Below, one piece after another: positions 43,276 through 55,805 of a DNA stretch of 64,000 nucleotides; position 1 is the first letter of the stretch, and each line of letters opens with the position of its first letter. The stretch lies in contig CM053030.1 in assembly GCA_028564925.1 (NCBI GenBank), positions 378,941,833 through 379,005,832 of the forward strand, given 5' to 3'. This stretch comes from Lithobates sylvaticus (taxonomy: Eukaryota > Chordata > Amphibia > Anura > Ranidae). The notes below the pieces were generated by a model. The model searched no databases. It was not told the DNA's origin and worked only from the letters and a program-made list of their open reading frames with translations. Position numbers and translations under genes: made by a program.

Positions 43276-45618
43276 TGATACTACCCACCTTCATACACTC
43301 CACACCCCTCTCCTGTACATACTACCCACCGCCATACACTCCGCACCCCTCTCATGTACATACCACCCACCGCCATACACTCTGCACCCCTCGCATGTAC
43401 ATACCACCCACCGCCATACACTCCTCACCCCTCTAGTGTACATACCACCCAATGCCATACACTCTGCACTCCTCTCCTGTACATACCACCCACCACCATA
43501 CCCTCTGCACCCCTCTCCTGTACATACCACCCACCACCATATACACCGCACCCCTCTCATGTACATACCACCCAGCTCCATACACTCCACACCCCTCTCC
43601 TGTACATACCACCCACCGCCATACACTCCGCACCCCTCTCATGTCCTACTACCCACCTTCATACACTCTGCACCCCTCTCATGTACATACTACCCACTGC
43701 CATACACTCCGCACCCCTCTCATGTACATACTACCCACCTCTATACACTCTGCACCCCTCTCATGTACATACTACCCACCTCTACACACTCCGCACCCCT
43801 CTCATGTACATACTACCCACCTCTACACACTCCGCACCCCACTCATGTACATACTACCCACCTCTACACACTCCGCACCCCCCCACTCATGTACATACTA
43901 CCCACCCTATACACTCACTCTGGACCCCTCTCATATACATACTACCCCCTGCCATACACTATGCACCCCTCTCATGTACATACTACCCACCGCCATACAC
44001 TCCACACCCCTATTATGTACATACTACCCACCGCCATACACTCGACACCCCTATCATGTACATACTACCCACCTCTATACACCCCGCGCCCCTCTCATGT
44101 ACATACTACCCACCGCCATACACTCCACACCCCTCTCATGTACATACTACCCACCTCTATACACTCAGCACCCCTCTCATGTACATACTACCCACCTCTA
44201 CACACTCCGCACCCCCCTCTAATGTACATACTACCCACCTCTACACACTCCGCACCCCTCTCATGTACATACTACCCACCTCCATACATCTGCACCCCTC
44301 TCATGCCATACTACCCACCTCCATACACTCTGCACCCCTCTCATGTCATACTACCCACCTCCATACACTCCACACACCTCTCATGTACATACTACCCACC
44401 GCTATACACTCCACACCCCTATCATGTACATACTACCCACCTCTATACACCCCGCGCCCTTCTCATGTACATACTACCCACCGCCATACACTCCACACCC
44501 CTCTCATGTACATAATACCCACCTCTATACACTCGGCACCCCTCTCATGTACATACTACCCACCTCTATACACTCGGCACCCCTCTTATGTACATACTAC
44601 CCCCGCCATACACTCGGCACCCCTCTCATGTACATACCACCCAGCTCCATACACTTAACACCCCTCTCCTGTACATACCACCCACCGCCATACACTCTGC
44701 ACCCCTCTCATGTCCTACTATCCACCTTCATACACTCTGCACCCCTCTCATGTACATACTACCCACTGCCATACACTCCGCACCCCTCTCATGTACATAC
44801 TACCCACCTCTATACACTCTGCACCCCTCTCATGTACATACTACCCACCTCTACACACTCCGCACCCCTCTCATGTACATACTACCCACCTCTACACACT
44901 CCGCAGCCCTCTCATGTACATACTGCCCACCTTTACACACTCCGCACCCCACTCATGTACATACTACCCACCTCTATACACTCTGGACCCCTCTCATATA
45001 CATACTACCCCCTGCCATACACTACGCACCCCTCTCATGTACATACTACCCACCACCATACACTCCACACCCCTATTATGTACATACTACCCACCGCCAT
45101 ACACTCCACACCCCTATCATGTACATACTACCCACCTCTATACAACCCGCGCCCCTCTCATGTACATACTACCCACCGCCATACACTCCACACCCCTCTC
45201 ATGTACATACTACCCACCTCTATACACTCAGCACCCCTCTCATGTACATACTACCCACCTCTACACACTCCGCACCCCTCTAATGTACATACTACCCACC
45301 TCTACACACTCCGCACCCCTCTCATGTGCATACTACCCACCTCAATACATCTGCACCCCTCTCATGTCATACTACCCACCTCCATACACTCTGCACCCCT
45401 CTCATGTCATACTACCCACCTCCATACACTCCACACACCTCTCGTGTACATACTACCCACCGCTATAAACTCCACACCCCTATCATGTACATACTACCCA
45501 CCTCTATACAGCCCGCGCCCCTCTCATGTACATACTACCCACCGCCATACACTCCACACTCCTCTCATGTACATAATACCCACCTCTATACACTCGGCAC
45601 CCCTCTCATGTACATAAA
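43276..45618. repeat. 41-bp satellite array, about 57 copies, higher-order period near 1,069 bp
   Basis: The unit is built from CATGTACATACTACCCACCT, an A/C-rich middle and CGCACCCCTCT. Variants such as CATGTCCTACT recur at 43640 and 44709, and neighbouring variants repeat in the same order, giving a period of about 1,069 bp (26 units). Since 41 is not a multiple of 3 and the unit lacks stops on this strand, frames of over 400 codons run through it; they are artefacts, not proteins. Confidence 0.96.
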
Positions 45619-45639
45619 AACACTGCAAAATATTTTTTT

Positions 45640-46392
45640 TGCCCTAAATGGGTGTTTTTGAAAGAGCAGAAAGAGCAGAATACACCCACAGTATGTACAG
45701 GGTGTATCTCACAGTAACATATGCAGTGTTGGTGCACTGAGCTTGCAGATTAAAGTTATATTTTCTCTGGCACTGGGCTCATGGCAGTGTAAAAAGAATG
45801 TGCACTGCAACCCAACCAGGTAAATCAATGTAGATCGCTGAGTTATTAGAATAGATTTCTGAATCTGGACTCCTAGATAATTCTCTCTCCCTCAAAGCAG
45901 CAACAGGAACCTTGCCATACACTGTCTATCTTTTCTCTCAGTGCAGTGTAAAAAACTTGTGCACTACACCCACACAACTAAATCTATGTAGATCTATGTA
46001 GATCGCTGACTAATTAGAATAGATTTTAGAATCAGGACTGACTCCTATCATGTAATTCTCTCCCTCACAGCAACAGCAGCCAGGAACCTTTCCCTGCACT
46101 GTCTAAAGCAGAGTGACGTGCTGTGCTGTGTGCCTCTAGCTTATATAGAGGCTGGGTCACATGCTGCACTGGACAATCACAGCCATGCCATTAGTAGGCA
46201 TGGCTGTGATGGCTTCTAAGGGCACACCAGTTAAACAAATGTTGATTGGCTGCCCTGCAGCTTTTAAAAATGCGCCATTACATCGCCGAACACCGGACCT
46301 GAACCCGAACATACAGTCAATTGTTCGGGACCCAAAAACCCAAAAGTCCGGTATGAACCCAAACTTTACAGTTCGGGTTCGCTCAACCCTAA
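45640..46392 (-). mobile_element. 5' end of a second hAT family
   Basis: On the minus strand the end reads TTAGGGTTGAGCGAACCCG, then subterminal GTTCGGG repeats, a perfect hairpin with 14-bp arms (46176-46189/46197-46210), a CTATATAAG box near 46145 and two diverged ~185-bp direct repeats (45.74-46.11 kb). The order matches the hAT 5' end at 4.6-5.28 kb. No transposase follows; the satellite abuts it. The copy is truncated. Confidence 0.7.
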
Positions 46393-47575
46393 TCAAGATC
46401 AATTAAGTATTCGGGGGGCTGTGAGGGAGCTGCATACTGAAGGCTTTTTACTTGCATGCATGCATATAGTGAAGTGAATAATATAAAAACCTTCAAGCTT
46501 TTCAACTACTTAAATAGCTTCAAAAATTGAAAAACTATTCATTATAAATGTATGTATAGAACTAATTTTAGCATATTACTTATTAAAAAATCAACAACCT
46601 AGCCTAACTGGCTCTTGGCAGCAAACACAAACCTGCAAAGTCAGCAAGAACTATATGTAGCAGAAAAGTCATAAAACAGCAACATTTTCGGACTACACTT
46701 TTTTTTTTCTTCAGAAGAACACCATGAGACTGCATGCACTACTTATCAAGCAATAGATGGCATCTGTTTTGAAGATGTCACTTTTCATCTTCACTCTGAA
46801 TACATAAGTCTTGAAACCGTGTCATCTTATTCCAGACAATTAGCAGTTTAAAGTTAACAAAACAATTGAGTGTTTAGCACTTTTCTATTTATATAAATTA
46901 TTCATTATACATTTCTGTTGAATTTGGACTTAGTGTTAGATTTAAAGAGAAACAAACAAACAAAGCTGTAAAAAAGCAGACACAGTTGAATCTTTGCATT
47001 CACAATTGAATCTGTGAGCGTGGTGTCTCATAAGAAAGAAACACAAAACATAACTGACTTCCTAACTCATTAATACCTGTCTAATACAAATTCATGGAGA
47101 ACTGGATTTACATCGATTTGCTATGTTTTTATGATTGGTGGAATCAGAGAGCAACTCCAGGCAACAAGTAAAGTCAAACAGTGAAGTTCCACAAATATAT
47201 AGAGAAGTCAGAGAGTCCATTCAGCCTAACTTTATCGGATGTGTACAATATTACTTGCAGTCTTCTTATTAAAGCCTAAATGCATCCATAATCAAAAACA
47301 AAAAAAAATCAGCACGAGGGACATAACTTACAATCAGTAGGATGTGTCCCTTGTGCTGATGCCTTTTCTGTTAGTGAAAATCTTCCTCCTACAAACTCAT
47401 CCTGCTGCCATAGTATTTCAGTGTGGCAGAGGTTAATACAACTAATCACTAGTCATCAAGAAAGCCTGACTATGCCTGTCCTTTGTGCCCAGCTGCTCCA
47501 TTCATAGAAGCTGTACTACAGGAAACAGTATCTATGAACAGAGGAGGGATGGATGATTGATAGCTCCACCCCCTC
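46393..47575. other. Mostly unannotated; one hammerhead-like motif
   Basis: AT-rich DNA with no supported gene. A minus-strand motif at 46683-46716 is listed separately. Confidence 0.4.
46683..46716 (-). ncRNA. Hammerhead-like motif
   Basis: On the minus strand CTGAAGA (46714-46708) is followed by an A-rich stretch, AGTCC, GAAA (46689-46686) and ATGTTGC. Core bases are present, but the stem II 5' strand is replaced by an A-run, so it is decayed. Confidence 0.35.
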
Positions 47576-48569
47576 TGTAAGGAAACGTGGGGAGTGTAGA
47601 GTTACCCTTTAAGATTTAATAGTATTGTAACAAAGATGTTTTTCTGTTTTTCTGTAGAAACTCACTGTAAATTCTGTTTATCTCACACTCACACATTTCC
47701 ATAACAAGTTTTAGTTCTCATGGCTTCTAGTAACGGGTCTGCTTCCCATAACAAGTATGCTGTTTTGTATTTCTATATATTATCAAAACATACTGAGAAC
47801 CTTATCAAGGACATATATTGCGTGAGGCATTTTAAGGCTACTTTCACACTGGAGCGGTGGGGGCGCTGGCGGTAAAGCGGCGCTATATTTAGCGCCGCTT
47901 TACCGGCGTTTTAGCGGCGCATTGCGGCCGCTCGCGGGGTGTTTTTACCCCCCGCGAGCGGCCGAAAAAGGGTCAATACCGCCCGCAAACCGCCGCTATA
48001 GCGGCGTTTTGCGGGCGGGTTCGGCGCGCTCCCCCATTGTTTTCAATGGGACCGGGCGCTATAGGAGCGGTAAATATACCGCTCCTATAGCGAGCCAAAG
48101 ATGCGGCTTGCAGGACATTTTTGAGCGTCCTGCAAGCGCACCGCTTCAGTGTGAAAGCCCTCGGGCTTTCACACTGAAGGAACAGCAACAGCTGTTTCGG
48201 GTCGGTTTGCAGGCGCTATTCTTAGCGCAATAGCGCTTGCAAACCGCCCCAGTGTGAAAGGGGCCTTAGAGTAAATATTATGTTGAGTCCGAAAGAAGAA
48301 ATATTATGAATCTTGCAGATCAATATTGAATCGTATAACAAAATGCTTAAGTGGTTGAATGTGATTGGTTGTTCAATTGCATTCTTCCCCCTTTTTTGTA
48401 TTGTATATGCTCTGTGAAACGGAAGTAAAGGCATCTTTTTCCAAACCTCATACGGTGTATGGTGTCTGGTTATCTGTCCGGACAGACAGGGTTATTTTCC
48501 ATTGACCGCCAAAGTCCAATTGAGAGAAAGAGGGGCTGATGCGGAGGGGCTGAAACAGAGGACCTTACA
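47576..48569 (+). repeat. ERV 5' LTR, carrying a MITE
   Basis: It matches the 3' LTR throughout, except that about 430 bp of MITE (47835-48265) interrupts it. The AATAAA-type region and GGAAGTAAAGGCATC precede the last ~130 bp. It ends CTTACA. Confidence 0.95.
47835..48265. mobile_element. Harbinger-type MITE inside the 5' LTR
   Basis: The ends are GGCTACTTTCACACTGG and CCAGTGTGAAAGGGGCC, with TTA on each side. The 3' LTR shows the empty site. Internal hairpins include GGTAAAGCGGCGCTA with its complement and CCGCGAGCGGCCG with its complement. It is younger than the provirus. Confidence 0.93.
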
Positions 48570-48738
48570 GATGGTACCAGAAGTGGGGTACATTACAGGT
48601 AAGCTTTCTTTAAAATTACGTGTTCAAAGTATTTTTGAACAGCTTACTCTGTTAATGTTATAACCCGTTGCATTATAGCTCTCAAGGCATAATTGATTAA
48701 TTTATTTTGATTAGCTTGCCTGAGAGATAGGGACATTA

Positions 48739-49046
48739 GTATTTTAATACAGCTTGCTCATAGATAGGAATGCCTGCTGCTGCTGCCTAATTGGGGCAGG
48801 CGCCAGGGTTCCGGGTATTTTAATACAGCTCGCTCATAGATAGGAATGCCTGCTGCTGCTGCCTAATTGGGGCAGGCGCCAGGGTTCCGGGTATTTTAAT
48901 ACAGCTCGCTCATAGATAGGAATGCCTGCTGCTGCTGCCTAATTGGGGCAGGCGCCAGGGTTCCGGGTATTGTAATACAGCTCGCTCATAGATAGGAATG
49001 CCTGATGCTGCTGCCTAATTGGCAGGCGCCAGGGTTCCGGGTATTA
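48739..49046 (+). repeat. Four 76-bp tandem repeats in ERV leader
   Basis: Starts at 48739, 48815, 48891 and 48967. Each holds GTATTTTAATACAGCTCGCT and CTGCCTAATTGGGGCAGGCG. The copies are nearly identical, so the duplication is recent or homogenised. Confidence 0.95.
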
Positions 49047-49935
49047 ATATAAAAGGACGGTATCAGGATCAAAATATAGGGGACAAGGATATTTGCTAAA
49101 ATTGCCCAGGATCCCTCCCATAAATTGTATTAATACCATACCATAGCAGGTTGAAAACCTTGTTTTTAACCAGAAGGACTGGTCATTGGAAACCCCTAAA
49201 TCATTTAAACACTTAATGTCAGGACCTTGTCCTAAGTGTTTTTTGGCAGGACGCTGCCCTAACTGTATAACAGGTCTGTTATTTGTGTATGAGGGATCAA
49301 ATACTTATTTGGTTGCTAGTATTCCCGGAGGTTATTACCAGGTTTAATATACATAATAGTTTTGTGTTCCAGGAGGGTCTTTGATACATCGTGACAACAG
49401 GGACGTTGTAACATTTTTCTGGGGTAATACATGGATTGGTGAGGCTAACTTTTGATCAAAACATGCTATGTGAATAATTCCTTTTGCCACTGACATCTTT
49501 TGCGCAGGGGAAGTCAGGTGCAAATTTTGGATATTTTGGCGTTTTGCCAACAAGGGTTCAAATGCTAATATCTCACCAACCGTAACGGATAGTGGGGAAT
49601 TGTTTGCAGCATTAGTATTACAGCAATTGAAAGTACTGTTTAAACCTTATTTGAAATAAAAATAAAAATTGTTTGGTTATAGGAATAAGGAAAGTAATAA
49701 CGTACAAAGCTTGCTTATAATCAGGGGAACCTCTGGCAAAAGGGAGTGTTTTTTGGCATTTTGCCAAGAAATAAAAACTTTTAAATTTCAAGACGCTTTA
49801 ACTGTGTCATAGGTACTATCGAATGTGAAACGGGTAAAGAACTTTTGTGGCTTGTCCTAAGTCATTAACTGTATGTTCTGCAGCTGATGTGTATAAATAG
49901 AGAATAAAATAAGATAAAGTATAAGAATTGTAAAC

Positions 49936-51095
49936 ATGGGAAATCTGCCGGGAAAGGGAGGTTCGGAAGGTAAGCCGGATCAGCCCACTCCTTTAGATTT
50001 CGTGTCTGGAAACTATGGAACATATTATACTGAACCATTCTGGAAAAACATATTGACCAGAGCACATGCTCTACAAATTGCGGGGCTAAGTGAGTGCGGA
50101 CCATATTCTGCAGAGAAATGGGAAGAAGTCACTAAAATGTGTGGCCAACATAGGCAGTATAATTATCCACCGTTTCCTTATGATAAAGAATATATGACTG
50201 AATGTTATAAAATGTGGTGTAAAGCATTAAAAGAGTATAAGAAGCAATTCCCTCATCCATTGGAAAAAATCCTCATCCTTCCTTAGACAAGCCTCCTAAA
50301 AAAAACAACACTTGCCTCTGCCCCTGTCCAACCCCTTTGTTATGACATAGAGGATTCAGAGGATTATGTGCCAGTACCTCTGCCACCCCATGCTATGATT
50401 AAAACTGATAATGAGGAATGAGGAAAAGCCAAAGGAAAAACTTTATCCTTCACTGGAATTGACTACAGAATTGACTATGAGATATCCAAAGGTGACCCAG
50501 GTAATTAAACTGGTCGATACTAAGTGGCAAACCCTGACCCTGACCCCCCCACAGTTTGTGGATGATGTAAAGAATAGGGCCTCCTCCAGATTTTTTAATA
50601 CCAAAGGAGGACTATTCGCCCAGACCTCAGGGACTCCCACCCCCATGCTCCCAGCCTTTGATAATTCCACGTTGCAAACACAAGAATACCCAAATGAAAG
50701 CTGTTTTCATTGTGGAGACCCCTCCCATTGGAAAAAATATTGTCCGCACAGAAGAAACACCCAGGGAAATGGACAGGGTAGGTTTCAAAGGACGGGGTGG
50801 AGTGTTTCCAGAGGTAGATATCAGCGTAAATTTCCCAATTATCAAACACAGCAATATCCTTCTCCAACACAACAAAGCTGCCCCCTGCAACGTGAACAAT
50901 ACACCCAAAACCAACCCCCACCACCTGGCCGCCGCCGAACGCAACCAAAATATAACCGTCCTGTAATCAAGGCGGCCCCCCCCCCCCCCAGAGAACAGCC
51001 AGAACCCAGAAACACTGTAGAATTAATTCAAATGGATTGGCCAGGGTACAATGATGACAACCCTCGCAATAACCCCTTTCATCAACATCCATAGG
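49936..51095 (+). pseudogene. ERV gag region (fossil)
   Basis: It starts MGNLPGKGG, with a myristoylation-type glycine. The later part has one zinc knuckle, CFHCGDPSHWKKYC, followed by a basic and proline-rich tail. A single knuckle fits gamma- or epsilon-type retroviruses. The region is broken. Confidence 0.85.
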
Positions 51096-51119
51096 AGTTC
51101 CCGGAGCAGATTCCCTCCT

Positions 51120-53950
51120 TGGTAATGCATTTCTTCTCTTCCCACTGGAAAACACTTCCACGGGTAGTCCTTAAAGTTGAGGGATGGGTGGTATGTTTTT
51201 TAGTGGACACAGGGGCTAATACGAGTTGTCTTAATGACACCCGTTTTGTCACAAAAAAAAAAAAATTGTACCGAGGGCTGCTCCACTCTATGGGAATAGG
51301 ATTGATGTTACACACAAACATTTGCCATCCTCACTGACTGCCCCTTATGTTTAAAGGGAAGAGACCTCATGTCTTCATTAGGGGTAATGTTAAATTTGAC
51401 CTACAAGGGGGAATGACTGCCAAATCATCAACATGTGACTTGACTATGCCAAAAAAGAAAAAAATAATAATTACGTTTTACTTTATGACCATACAAGCAG
51501 CATTAGAGACTCACCCGATATGGGAAAAGTCAAAAACAGACGTAGGACATGTCAAATGCACTCCTTATGTCCCTACTTTCAAACCAAACATCATACCATT
51601 CTTTCAGAAACAATACCACCGTCATGCTGACGAAGTATAGAGTACACCACAGATCACCACATACATGCAGAAAGGCATTCTAAAACCCATTATCAGTCCC
51701 TGGAATACACACATGCAGTAAAGAAAGCCAGCGGCGAGTGGAGGCTAGGGGGATTTGAGGGGGGTGAACAAATGTATTTAACCACTTCCACCACTAGCCT
51801 CATACATCACAGGAATTTTTATAAACATCCCCGCTTCCTCCACTCCAACTCCAGGGTACTAGACTTTCAATGCTTCCTTTAGCATTGATGTTCACAGGGA
51901 TTTCCAAAGGATCTTTGCCTTTGCCTGAGGCTCGAGCTCGGGGCCGACTGACTTGGGCCTGTCTTCCTCAAGACTTTGTGGACAGTCCTGCAGCATTTTC
52001 CATGGTGTTAAAACTAACCCTGGATGACTGGGTGCTCCCACAGGGATCAGTACTCCTGCAATATGTAGATGACCTACTGTTATGTAGTGAGAGCGGGGCA
52101 CAGTGTGCAGAAGACTCTGAAAGATGACTCACTTATCTCTTAAGGGTCACTTGGTGTCTCGCAAAAGAGATCCAGTGGTGCAGGGAGAGGGTGGAATACC
52201 TAGGATGTATTATCTCAGGTGGGACCAGGCAAGTGTCCCCTGAAAGAGTCAAGACTCTGACCTGTCTCGGCCCACATAAAGATAAGGCAGCGCTCCTTTC
52301 TTTTCTTGGCTCTATTGTCTACTGCAGGCAGTGGATCCCAGATTGTTCTTTTTATGATTCAATCCTTGCACCCCTCTACTGCAGCCACTGCCCCCAAGCA
52401 GGTGTTACACTGAGGAAATAACACGTACCTTATTATCGTCTTTGGCCAGTGCTCCAGCACTGGGTTTACCAGATCATAAGAAATCCTTTGTGCTTTACTG
52501 TATAGTCAGGGACCCTGCGCTGGCTGCCGTACTGGCCCAAGCGCATGGTACCCACTACCGACCCGTGGCTTATCTATCCAAAAAACTCCCCGTTCAGATA
52601 CAAAGACTGCCAGCTTGCCTACAAGCTGTTGCTGCCTGTGGCAGTAAACATGACAGTAAAGGAAACATCCAAAATCACTTTAGGAACTGATACTACATTG
52701 TACACAACACATACTGTAGTACACCTTTTACAAAACATTTCTACATCTACTGACTACATAAATGTTTTTTTTTGACGGCAGCTGTTTTAAGCGATACTGT
52801 ATGCTGTAGTAACTTTACCAGACATAATATAAGAACCGAAACCACTAGCAGCGACTTCAGCTCAACAGGCAGAGCTCTATGCTATGACACGTGCCTGTCA
52901 ATTATTCAAAGGACAAAAAGTAAACATTTACACTGACAGTAGATACACTTTTGGGGTCTTTTAGGCCCGCGGGTACAAGACAGCGGATAATAAGCAAATC
53001 TCAAATCAAGTCTGGGTAGAGGATTTATTAAGTGCACTCCATTTACCCTCAAAAAAAATAAAAATAAAAACAAAAACAAAAAAAATGTATTAATGTCATA
53101 AAAGTAATAGGTCATTCCTATGACAAATCTGATATTACTAAGGGAAACAACTTAAGAGTCAGCAGCCAAAATTACTGCTAAGGAGGCAATCAACCCTCCA
53201 ATTGTTTTCTACAGATTTTTCGTCCCCAAGTTTCCCAGCCCGAGCCAGAAGAATTGTCTGACATTACCTGTTGGGAGTCACAAGGTTTGACACACAACCC
53301 AGACGGCTTGTGGTCAAACAAGGAGGGGATCATAGGTATTCCAGAAACAGTAGCTCCTTTGGTAAGAAAACCCTTCAGCAACTTGCTTAACTTGTGTCCA
53401 GAATAATGTTCAGGGACACATAGGCCCATTAAAAGACTTACAAGGGACACATAGGCCCATTAAAAGACTTACAGATTGATTTGACACACATGCCTAAACA
53501 GAAAGGTAATATCAAATATTGCGTAATAATACTCCAGTTTGCCATTTTCCCTCATGGCCGGAAGTTATTCCCGTAACAGGAGAGACCGCAGGGATGAATA
53601 GAAACATTAAAGACAAATTAAAAGGCCCACCTCCAGATAAGAACCACCCCCCCCCCATGCTAGGACAGGACTGTCCCCCTTTTGAGATCCTTATGGGAAG
53701 ACCCGCTCAAAAAGCCCCTAAGATAGGCGAGGAATCTAACTTATATTCCTTACAGGAAGAGTACGTGAAATATCTGGTAAGTAGCCCTGCTGAAACTTAT
53801 GACAAGGTTGCTGTCACCTTTCTTCCTCTTTCCACAGAACCAACACATCCTTTCGTCCCGGGGGATAAAGTACTGATCAAACAACTTGCAGTCCGTAAAC
53901 AACCAGGCCCCCGTCTTCCAAGGTCCATTTGAAGTCCTCAATGTCTCCAG
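51120..53950 (+). pseudogene. ERV pol region: protease, RT, RNase H, integrase traces (fossil)
   Basis: Protease shows FLVDTGANTS, RT shows LLQYVDDLLLCSES, RNase H shows [10 protein letters not shown], and the end has an integrase C-terminal-like stretch (FVPGDKVLIKQL). The order is standard. The region is shorter than usual and broken. Confidence 0.85.
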
Positions 53951-54143
53951 GACAGCAATACTGACGGATCAAAGCCTGCAATGGATCCATGCATCAAGGT
54001 TGAAGAATAGCCCACAAATAAAGGAGACAGGGAAGGAAATGGAGGAGCCCCACAAGAAGAGACTCAGCCACTACTGTCCCATGCCCCCTCTCACAAAACC
54101 CCCAAACCATTCTTACCATAGACTTTCCCCGTGAGCCAAGAAA

Positions 54144-55190
54144 ATGCACCACCTGGACAGTCTTTTTTTTTTTTCAATTGAAATGACCATCACTGTATTC
54201 TTACTCTTATTTTTTGGCTTTATGAGTTGGCTAAACTCCTTGTGCGGGATGGGGGAGGGTACTGTTGAAGTGAATGCCAGAGCAACATACATGGAAAGGA
54301 GTCATACTTATCCACAGGCCGACATTTAGTCCCTATGGTTGGAAGGCCTATCACCCTAGAGCAGTTACTAAATACCACCCAGGAAGTCCCTGTTATAAAC
54401 ACCACTCCCACGGTTTAGCTACTTTTAATATCCTGGACCCTGATGAAAGGATAGGTAACAGGTCCCTATATGACATATGTAAATGTGTAAGGGGATCCAA
54501 CAATCCACGGGTTACTGAATTGATAAATAGCACACACATGGACAGCCCCTGGATAAGGCAAGGTGGAGATGGAGATTCCCTCTTTGGGGGATTGGATGTG
54601 TTTAGTGGGATTAAGGTCAAAACTTAGCCCCCCCAAAGTGGTTCAAGCCCCTCATGTTCCCCACGGATGGATGGTCTGTTGTGGACTATGGTGCCATACC
54701 ACCGTCCCTTACCCTATGGACAGAAAAACTTCAGGTTGGTGTACTATTGTGGAAATGATCCCTCTAATGGGGACCACAGGGTCAGACACACTTGTGTCCA
54801 TGAAACCTGCCCACGGTCACCTTGAATTTGGCAGACACAAGAGGGAATTAACCACTTGGTGGGACAAAATTTTTGCATGCTTCGGTGGGGTGGGTGTATA
54901 CAATGCCCTCACAAAGGTAGATGGATTTGGGATGTTAATGGACTCATGGAATCCCTTTTCAGGTGTAGGAGGATGGATCGGTTCTATTTGGGAAAACATT
55001 ATGAATTACTTTAAGAAAGCGGGTATGATACTCCTCATGATACTTATTTTAGCTCTGGCAGTTTATGTGACAATCAACTTGGTGTTCTACCTGATAAGTA
55101 AAGTAGCAAAATCAAAGAACCTAGTTGATAAGTCTGAAACAGCCATGACCATGTTCAAGGCAGGATATAGGTGGTACAATGAGTGATCAG
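54144..55190 (+). pseudogene. ERV env region (fossil)
   Basis: A hydrophobic leader lies near 54.2 kb and a C-terminal membrane anchor (MILLMILILALAVYVTINLV) near 55.05 kb, followed by a short cytoplasmic tail. The transmembrane half before it has a KRELTTW type junction. The region is broken. The 3' LTR starts shortly after. Confidence 0.75.
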
Positions 55191-55230
55191 CGGAGACTTC
55201 TTAAAGTCTCCTATGATCAAAAGGAGGGAT

Positions 55231-55805
55231 TGTAAGGAAACGTGGGAAGTGTAGAGTTACCCTTTAAGATTTAATAGTATTGTAACAAAGATGTTTTTCT
55301 GTTTTTCTGTAGAAACTCACTGTAAATTCTGTTTAGCTCACACTCACACATTTCCATAACAAGTTTTAGTTCTCATGGCTTCTAGTAACGGGTCTGCTTC
55401 CCATAACAAGTATGCTGTTTTGTATTTCTATATATTATCAAAACATACTGAGAACCTTATCAAGGACATATATTGCGTGAGACATTTTTAGAGTAAATAT
55501 TATGTTGAGTCCGAAAGAAGAAATATTATGAATCTTGCAGATCAATATTGAATTGTATAACAAAATGCTTAAGTGGTTGAATGTGATTGGTTGTTCAATT
55601 GCGTTCTTCCCCCTTTTTTGTATTGTATATGCTCTGTGAAACGGAAGTAAAGGCATCTTTTTCCAAACCTCATACGGTGTATGGTGTCTGATTATCTGTC
55701 CGGACAGACAGGGTTATTTTCCATTGACCGCCAAAGTCCAATTGAGAGAAAGAGGGGCTGATGCAGAGGGGCTGATACGGAGGGGCTGAAACAGAGGACC
55801 TTACA
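55231..55805 (+). repeat. ERV 3' LTR
   Basis: 575 bp, TGTAAGG...CTTACA, preceded by a purine-rich AAAAGGAGGGAT, the expected polypurine tract. It carries a short extra repeat of GAGGGGCTGA relative to the 5' LTR. Confidence 0.95.

Larger units (their letters stand above)
47576..55805 (+). mobile_element. Endogenous retrovirus, class I-like, both LTRs present, broken
   Basis: The provirus runs from TGTAAGG to CTTACA, flanked by CCCTC on both sides (47571-47575 and 55806-55810), a 5-bp duplication. It has two LTRs, a primer-binding-site-like TGG two bases after the 5' LTR, a leader with 76-bp repeats, and gag, pol and env regions in order. The protein regions are interrupted in roughly ten or more places, so it is a fossil. 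The LTRs differ at only about 8 of ~575 aligned sites apart from an inserted MITE and one short indel, which suggests insertion within the last several million years, depending on the frog substitution rate. Confidence 0.93.

Noticed and set aside
43259-45661. Open frames of 418, 434, 424, 256 and 252 codons
   Set aside because: They run through the 41-bp satellite in all three plus-strand frames because the unit lacks stops. The protein would be a simple repeat of the same short phrase; no start context, splice or family support.
47922-48233. 103-codon frame within the 5' LTR
   Set aside because: It lies wholly inside the MITE and follows its inverted repeats.
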